Assembly: GCA_903918755.1 (NCBI GenBank)
Contig: CAIXFN010000060.1
Location: 1-54,841 of the forward strand
Direction of reading: 5' to 3'
From: an uncultured Pedosphaera sp.
GTDB lineage: Bacteria; Verrucomicrobiota; Verrucomicrobiia; Limisphaerales; Pedosphaeraceae
Length of the DNA stretch: 54,841 bases
Part shown: positions 51,772 through 54,841 of the stretch, one piece after another
Layout: each line of letters starts with the position of its first letter
How positions within the stretch are numbered: position 1 is the stretch's first letter
Program-made: the position numbers and the translations under genes
Notes under the pieces: model-generated
Told to the model about the DNA's origin: nothing
The model's input: the letters and a program-made list of their open reading frames with translations, nothing else
Database searches by the model: none

Positions 51772-52647
51772 TCAGGACGGGTCGCCCGCGATTTCGACTT
51801 CCTCGCCGTTGTCGCCCTGCGCGTCTTCGACCGCGGAAACCGCTCCCGGGAGACCGGCATAGCGGCGGAGATACTTCACGGCCACGGAAAAATCCTTGGC
51901 CCAGGGCGCCTCGATCACGACCTCCGCCCCCGTGGTCGGATGGGGGATGGTCAACTTGGCGGCATGGAGGGCAACGCGGCCGATCAGGGGCAATTCGGTG
52001 CGTTTCGGTTTCAGCCGGTAACCGCTTTTCAAGCGCGAAAGCAGCAGGGGCGTGCCCCCGTAAAGTTCATCGCCAACGATCGGCAAACCAGCGTGGCGCA
52101 AATGAACCCGGATCTGGTGGGTGCGGCCCGTCAAAGGTTGGCAGTTCAGCAGGGAATGATTGCTGTAGCGTTCCAGCAGTTGAAAATGGGTGCAGGACTT
52201 CTTGCCAGTCTTTTCGTCCACGCGAACCAACCCGACCTTGAGCGGATGCGGAGCGAGTTTGGCGTTTACTTCAAAAACCGGTCGCACCGGCGCTCCGTGC
52301 ACGAGAGCCACATACTCCTTGACCGGCTTTTCGGCCCCGAAAAGATTGGCGAGCGCGACCAGCGTCGGACGGTTCTTGGCCAGGAGAATCACGCCACTGG
52401 TCTCGAAATCGAGCCGGTGCGCGTTCATGAGATAATCCAACCCGCGGGACTTGGCCCAAAACGTGCCGCGCTCGATGCCCGCATGCAGGAGCTTCATCAA
52501 GTTTGGCCGGTTGGCATCGTAGCGATCCGGGGACGTGAGCAATCCGGCCGGCTTGCCCAGGGCGAGCAACTGGTCGTCCTCGTAAAGGACGGGGATTTCC
52601 CAAAACTCCTTGGTGGCGGGGGACGAGAGTTTAATGGGTTCACTCAT
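51772..52647 (-). CDS. RluA-family pseudouridine synthase
   Basis: This 291-residue protein has the RluA catalytic motif HRLDFETSG with Asp80, plus VLYEDDQLLALGKPAGLLT (20-38). The C-terminal LTGRTHQIRVHLRHAGLPIVGDELYGG block is typical of the family. It isomerises uridine in rRNA or tRNA. The N-terminal S4 domain of RluC/RluD is missing, as in RluA or TruC types. The start at 52647 is the ATG immediately before family-like sequence; the open frame continues upstream into the next gene in a different frame and is not real. It lies 91 bases after the PpiD-like gene. Confidence 0.93.
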   Translation of the reverse strand: MSEPIKLSSPATKEFWEIPVLYEDDQLLALGKPAGLLTSPDRYDANRPNLMKLLHAGIERGTFWAKSRGLDYLMNAHRLDFETSGVILLAKNRPTLVALANLFGAEKPVKEYVALVHGAPVRPVFEVNAKLAPHPLKVGLVRVDEKTGKKSCTHFQLLERYSNHSLLNCQPLTGRTHQIRVHLRHAGLPIVGDELYGGTPLLLSRLKSGYRLKPKRTELPLIGRVALHAAKLTIPHPTTGAEVVIEAPWAKDFSVAVKYLRRYAGLPGAVSAVEDAQGDNGEEVEIAGDPS

Positions 52648-52738
52648 ACGGACGCGGGCACCGCGAACCCCGGGTTTAACCGCAGCCATGCCCCCGGAGA
52701 GGCATGGCAGTTGCAACGAGCAGAGGAGGGCTGGTGAC

Positions 52739-54415
52739 TCAAGACTTGTTTGCCTTGCCGGGCCGGGCACCCGGTTGCATGCCACTGATGGCCGATTGGA
52801 GCGTCTGCATGAAAGCGGGATCGGCTTCGATCTGCTTCTGGAACCATTGATTGACAGCGTCGTTTTGCCGCAACTGGCGCATGGAGGCCATGAAAGCGGG
52901 CAATTCCTTCTGGAGCTTATCCGCGGAAACCGGAAGTTTGGCGGCCGTATACAGGACGAAGCCACCTTCGGCCGTGGGGATGAAGGGACTGGCCTGACCG
53001 GGTTCCACCATAAAGCCCACCTGGCGCAAAACGGAGGAACTGGCATGGCGCTCAAATTCGAGGGGCAACTCCCCGCGGGTGCTGAGCGAGAAAGGCGGCA
53101 GCGTTTCCGCCTTCACGCCGGCGGCGGCCACCAATTCCGCGAATTTTTTGCCGGCCACCAATCCGTTCGTCACCGTGGTGGCAAAGGCCGAGCCGATCTG
53201 GCGGGCGGTCTGGGCGGCCTGGAATTGCTTGTAATCAGCCGTCACGCGCGCTTCAACCTCTTTGAGGGGAGGAATGCTGGAATCAATCTGCGCTTTAAAA
53301 CCGAGAACATAAAAACCATCCCCGCCTTCGACGGCGCCGCTGAACGGTTCCTCGGCGGTCCGGGAAAATGCCGCCTGCAAAAACTTCGGTGTGGCGTCGA
53401 TCCCGCGGGGTCCGCTGTCCTGATCAAAAGGTTCGGTGGTGCCGACCATCAGGCTCTTGGATTTGGCCAGTTCCGCGAGACTCGCCAAAGCCTTGGGTTT
53501 GTTGTCCAGTTCGGTGGCAAACGCGGCGGCGGCCATTTTGGCCAGATACATCGCCTGACCGTGCACCGCATCCTCGCGCACCCGGGCCTTGGCCTCCTCG
53601 GCGGTCTTGGAATCCTTATAAAAATTGGTCCCCTGCTTGTAATTGCTTTCGACCACCGCGTCGAGATTGGTGGTCATCTGCGACTTGGCCTCGGCCAGAT
53701 AATTCGAGGCGGGCCACAGGACGAACTCCATCACGCGCCGGACCGGGATCGAATAATTGGCCTGGGCATTGGAGTAATAACGCGCGATCGCATCGGGCGA
53801 GGCCGTCACCCCGGCGAAATAATTCGAGGCGGAAAAGAAAACCACGCTGGCCGAAACCTCCTCATATTCCTTGCGGAAGTATTGCTCGGCCTCCTGGGGG
53901 GTCACCAGACGGCCGGTCAGACCCGCAATCGCGGTCAATTGTTGGAGGGCGATTTGATGGCGGACGAACCTTTCGAAATCCTCAATCGTGAGGCCCTTGG
54001 GCTTGAGGATTTTTTCCACGAGCGTCTCATAGGTCAACGGCCCAAGGATTTCGCGGGCATATTTGGCCGCCGTTTCCGGGGAAACTTCGATGCCGTATTC
54101 ACGGGCCTTTTGGTCCTCCAGCAGGGCATTGTACGTCTCCCGGACCGCGTTGAAATCGGATTGCTTCTTGTCCTCGGGCCAGACACCCCGCATCAAGAAA
54201 TAGCCGAGATTCACCTCGCGCATGGCGTCGGTGTACTCCTTGCGGTCAATGGGCTTGCCCGCCAGCATGCCCAGCCCGGTGCTCTGGCGGCGCAGGCCGA
54301 ACAAGTCGCCCATGCGCGAACTGGTGTTCGGACCCCAGCCCAAAAAACTCACGACGATCACCACTGCGATGACCACCCAGAGCCAGCCCTGATGCTTTCG
54401 AATTGTCCCAGTCAT
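52739..54415 (-). CDS. PpiD/SurA-like membrane-anchored folding factor
   Basis: This 558-residue protein has one N-terminal membrane anchor (about residues 10-28) with a short cytoplasmic tail, as in PpiD. A SurA_N-like helical region covers about 50-200 (AREYGIEVSPETAAKYAREI, KPKGLTIEDFERFVRHQIA). The stretch near 340-370 (FSRTAEEPFSGAVEGGDGFYVL) looks like the last part of a parvulin domain, but no complete parvulin fold is evident, so isomerase activity is uncertain. Likely a periplasmic chaperone for exported proteins, useful in a genome with very large exported proteins. The pseudouridine synthase gene follows on the same strand. Confidence 0.85.
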   Translation of the reverse strand: MTGTIRKHQGWLWVVIAVVIVVSFLGWGPNTSSRMGDLFGLRRQSTGLGMLAGKPIDRKEYTDAMREVNLGYFLMRGVWPEDKKQSDFNAVRETYNALLEDQKAREYGIEVSPETAAKYAREILGPLTYETLVEKILKPKGLTIEDFERFVRHQIALQQLTAIAGLTGRLVTPQEAEQYFRKEYEEVSASVVFFSASNYFAGVTASPDAIARYYSNAQANYSIPVRRVMEFVLWPASNYLAEAKSQMTTNLDAVVESNYKQGTNFYKDSKTAEEAKARVREDAVHGQAMYLAKMAAAAFATELDNKPKALASLAELAKSKSLMVGTTEPFDQDSGPRGIDATPKFLQAAFSRTAEEPFSGAVEGGDGFYVLGFKAQIDSSIPPLKEVEARVTADYKQFQAAQTARQIGSAFATTVTNGLVAGKKFAELVAAAGVKAETLPPFSLSTRGELPLEFERHASSSVLRQVGFMVEPGQASPFIPTAEGGFVLYTAAKLPVSADKLQKELPAFMASMRQLRQNDAVNQWFQKQIEADPAFMQTLQSAISGMQPGARPGKANKS

Positions 54416-54805
54416 AGATAGCTTTCCAAATTAAGAGTGGTCAACCTAATCAGGTTCCGGGAAGCGGGTCAAACTTAAAAACTCGGAAATTGCGCCGCCC
54501 GTCACCCGTGCGCTGGCCATGGTTAGGGGGCCGAAAAATCGGGGGAAAACAAAAATGGACCCGGGCAGCAGACGCCAAGGAGGTGGGGGTGGGGAACCCC
54601 GCTGAAGAAACGTTCTGCTCGCCCGAATCCGTGTTCAGCGTGCCGGAGAAGGTGCCAAATGTCCAGCAAAATATCTTCCCCTTTTTTGTGCGCTGGGACC
54701 GCGAATTGTGCCAAAAGTATTGTTACCGGGAAGGGGGGGTAAAGTGGCTGGAAACCATACGTTGTGCCAGAAGTGGGTGTTACCGTGGCCGGAATGGATA
54801 AAACG
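54416..54805. other. gene-free right-end region, probably the end of an insertion sequence
   Basis: The first ~200 bases are featureless. The rest holds three GTGCCA boxes at 54652, 54708 and 54764, and T- and G-runs. An open frame at 54490-54801 gives an unlikely protein and is discounted. A weak start (54806) follows. Confidence 0.5.
54652..54774 (+). repeat. three GTGCCARAWGT-like boxes at exactly 56-base spacing
   Basis: GTGCCAAATGT (54652), GTGCCAAAAGT (54708) and GTGCCAGAAGT (54764) start exactly 56 bases apart. The second and third are each followed after two or three bases by TGTTACCG. The array sits directly before a possible transposase start. This fits multiple transposase-binding sites at an insertion-sequence end; a regulatory array is the alternative. 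Confidence 0.65.
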
Positions 54806-54841
54806 ATGAGCCAGACGACCCGGAAAGAGGTTTTGCAAAAG
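54806..54841 (+). CDS. possible 5' end of a transposase gene (runs off the window)
   Basis: Only twelve codons are visible (MSQTTRKEVLQK). This start resembles, from memory, the N-terminus of integrase-core transposases that begin MS.. TRKE.L.K. The upstream box array supports an insertion sequence. The evidence is thin; the sequence to the right of the window would settle it. Confidence 0.35.
   Translation, partial: MSQTTRKEVLQK

Noticed and set aside
54652-54774. CRISPR-like array from the regular 56-base spacing
   Set aside because: Only about 11 bases are conserved per unit, the rest differs, and no cas gene is present.
54490-54801. Plus-strand open frame of 103 codons at the right end
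   Set aside because: It runs through the box array and G-runs, has no homology-like features, and would overlap the likely insertion-sequence end.

Overview
The window is a high-GC chromosomal stretch that looks like a free-living or sediment/soil member of the Verrucomicrobiota, most like the Pedosphaera/Limisphaerales group. This is an inference from gene content: a giant exported CotH/lamin-tail-domain protein, BspA-like leucine-rich repeats, Gfo/Idh/MocA oxidoreductases with a DUF1080 hydrolase, DUF4912 beside a GH57 branching enzyme, DUF2950, a Ycf46-like ATPase and a proteasome-type (Mpa/ARC) ATPase. Shine-Dalgarno motifs are weak or absent in front of many genes. No rRNA, tRNA or CRISPR was seen.

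Layout. 0-4 kb (minus): an ARC/Mpa-type AAA ATPase, a short-chain dehydrogenase and an iron-type alcohol dehydrogenase. 4-12.4 kb (minus): one 2,826-residue exported modular protein. 12.6-16.8 kb (plus): a class V aminotransferase, a cytosolic Gfo/Idh/MocA protein and a sugar-type MFS transporter ending at a strong terminator. 16.9-21.1 kb (minus): a small HAD phosphatase, then a PAS histidine kinase, a DUF1080 hydrolase and a Tat-exported Gfo/Idh/MocA protein, the last ending at a strong terminator. 21.3-24.7 kb (plus): galE, an ECF sigma factor, a 76-residue protein and a Ycf46-like ATPase, ending in a C-rich, G-poor tract. 24.7-27.1 kb: an AT-richer beta-propeller gene lying between two copies of a ~70-base repeat, plus a cluster of REP-like palindromes. 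27.1-30.6 kb (minus): DUF4912, a small membrane protein and a GH57 branching enzyme. 30.85-34.0 kb (plus): an NtrC-family regulator followed at once by a GT39-like membrane glycosyltransferase. 34-40.2 kb (minus): DUF2950 with a small lipoprotein-like partner, a BspA-like repeat protein and an exported isochorismatase-fold/NPCBM fusion. 40.3-41.9 kb (plus): a TPR protein. 41.95-50.5 kb (minus): seven tightly packed genes, namely four glycosyltransferases, an M48 metallopeptidase, a LOG-family protein and an AlkZ-like glycosylase. 50.6-54.4 kb: an M29 aminopeptidase (plus), then an RluA-type pseudouridine synthase and a PpiD-like chaperone (minus). The right edge carries three GTGCCA boxes exactly 56 bases apart and what may be the start of a transposase gene.

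Taken together: carbohydrate uptake and 3-keto-sugar-type breakdown (Gfo/Idh, DUF1080, MFS), glycogen branching, surface-glycan synthesis (galE, GTs) and large exported surface proteins. Three exported proteins with otherwise different architectures end in the same kind of C-terminal module. The parts least explained by known gene families are the repeat-flanked 24.7-27.0 kb island, the shared C-terminal module, and the 56-base box array at the right end.
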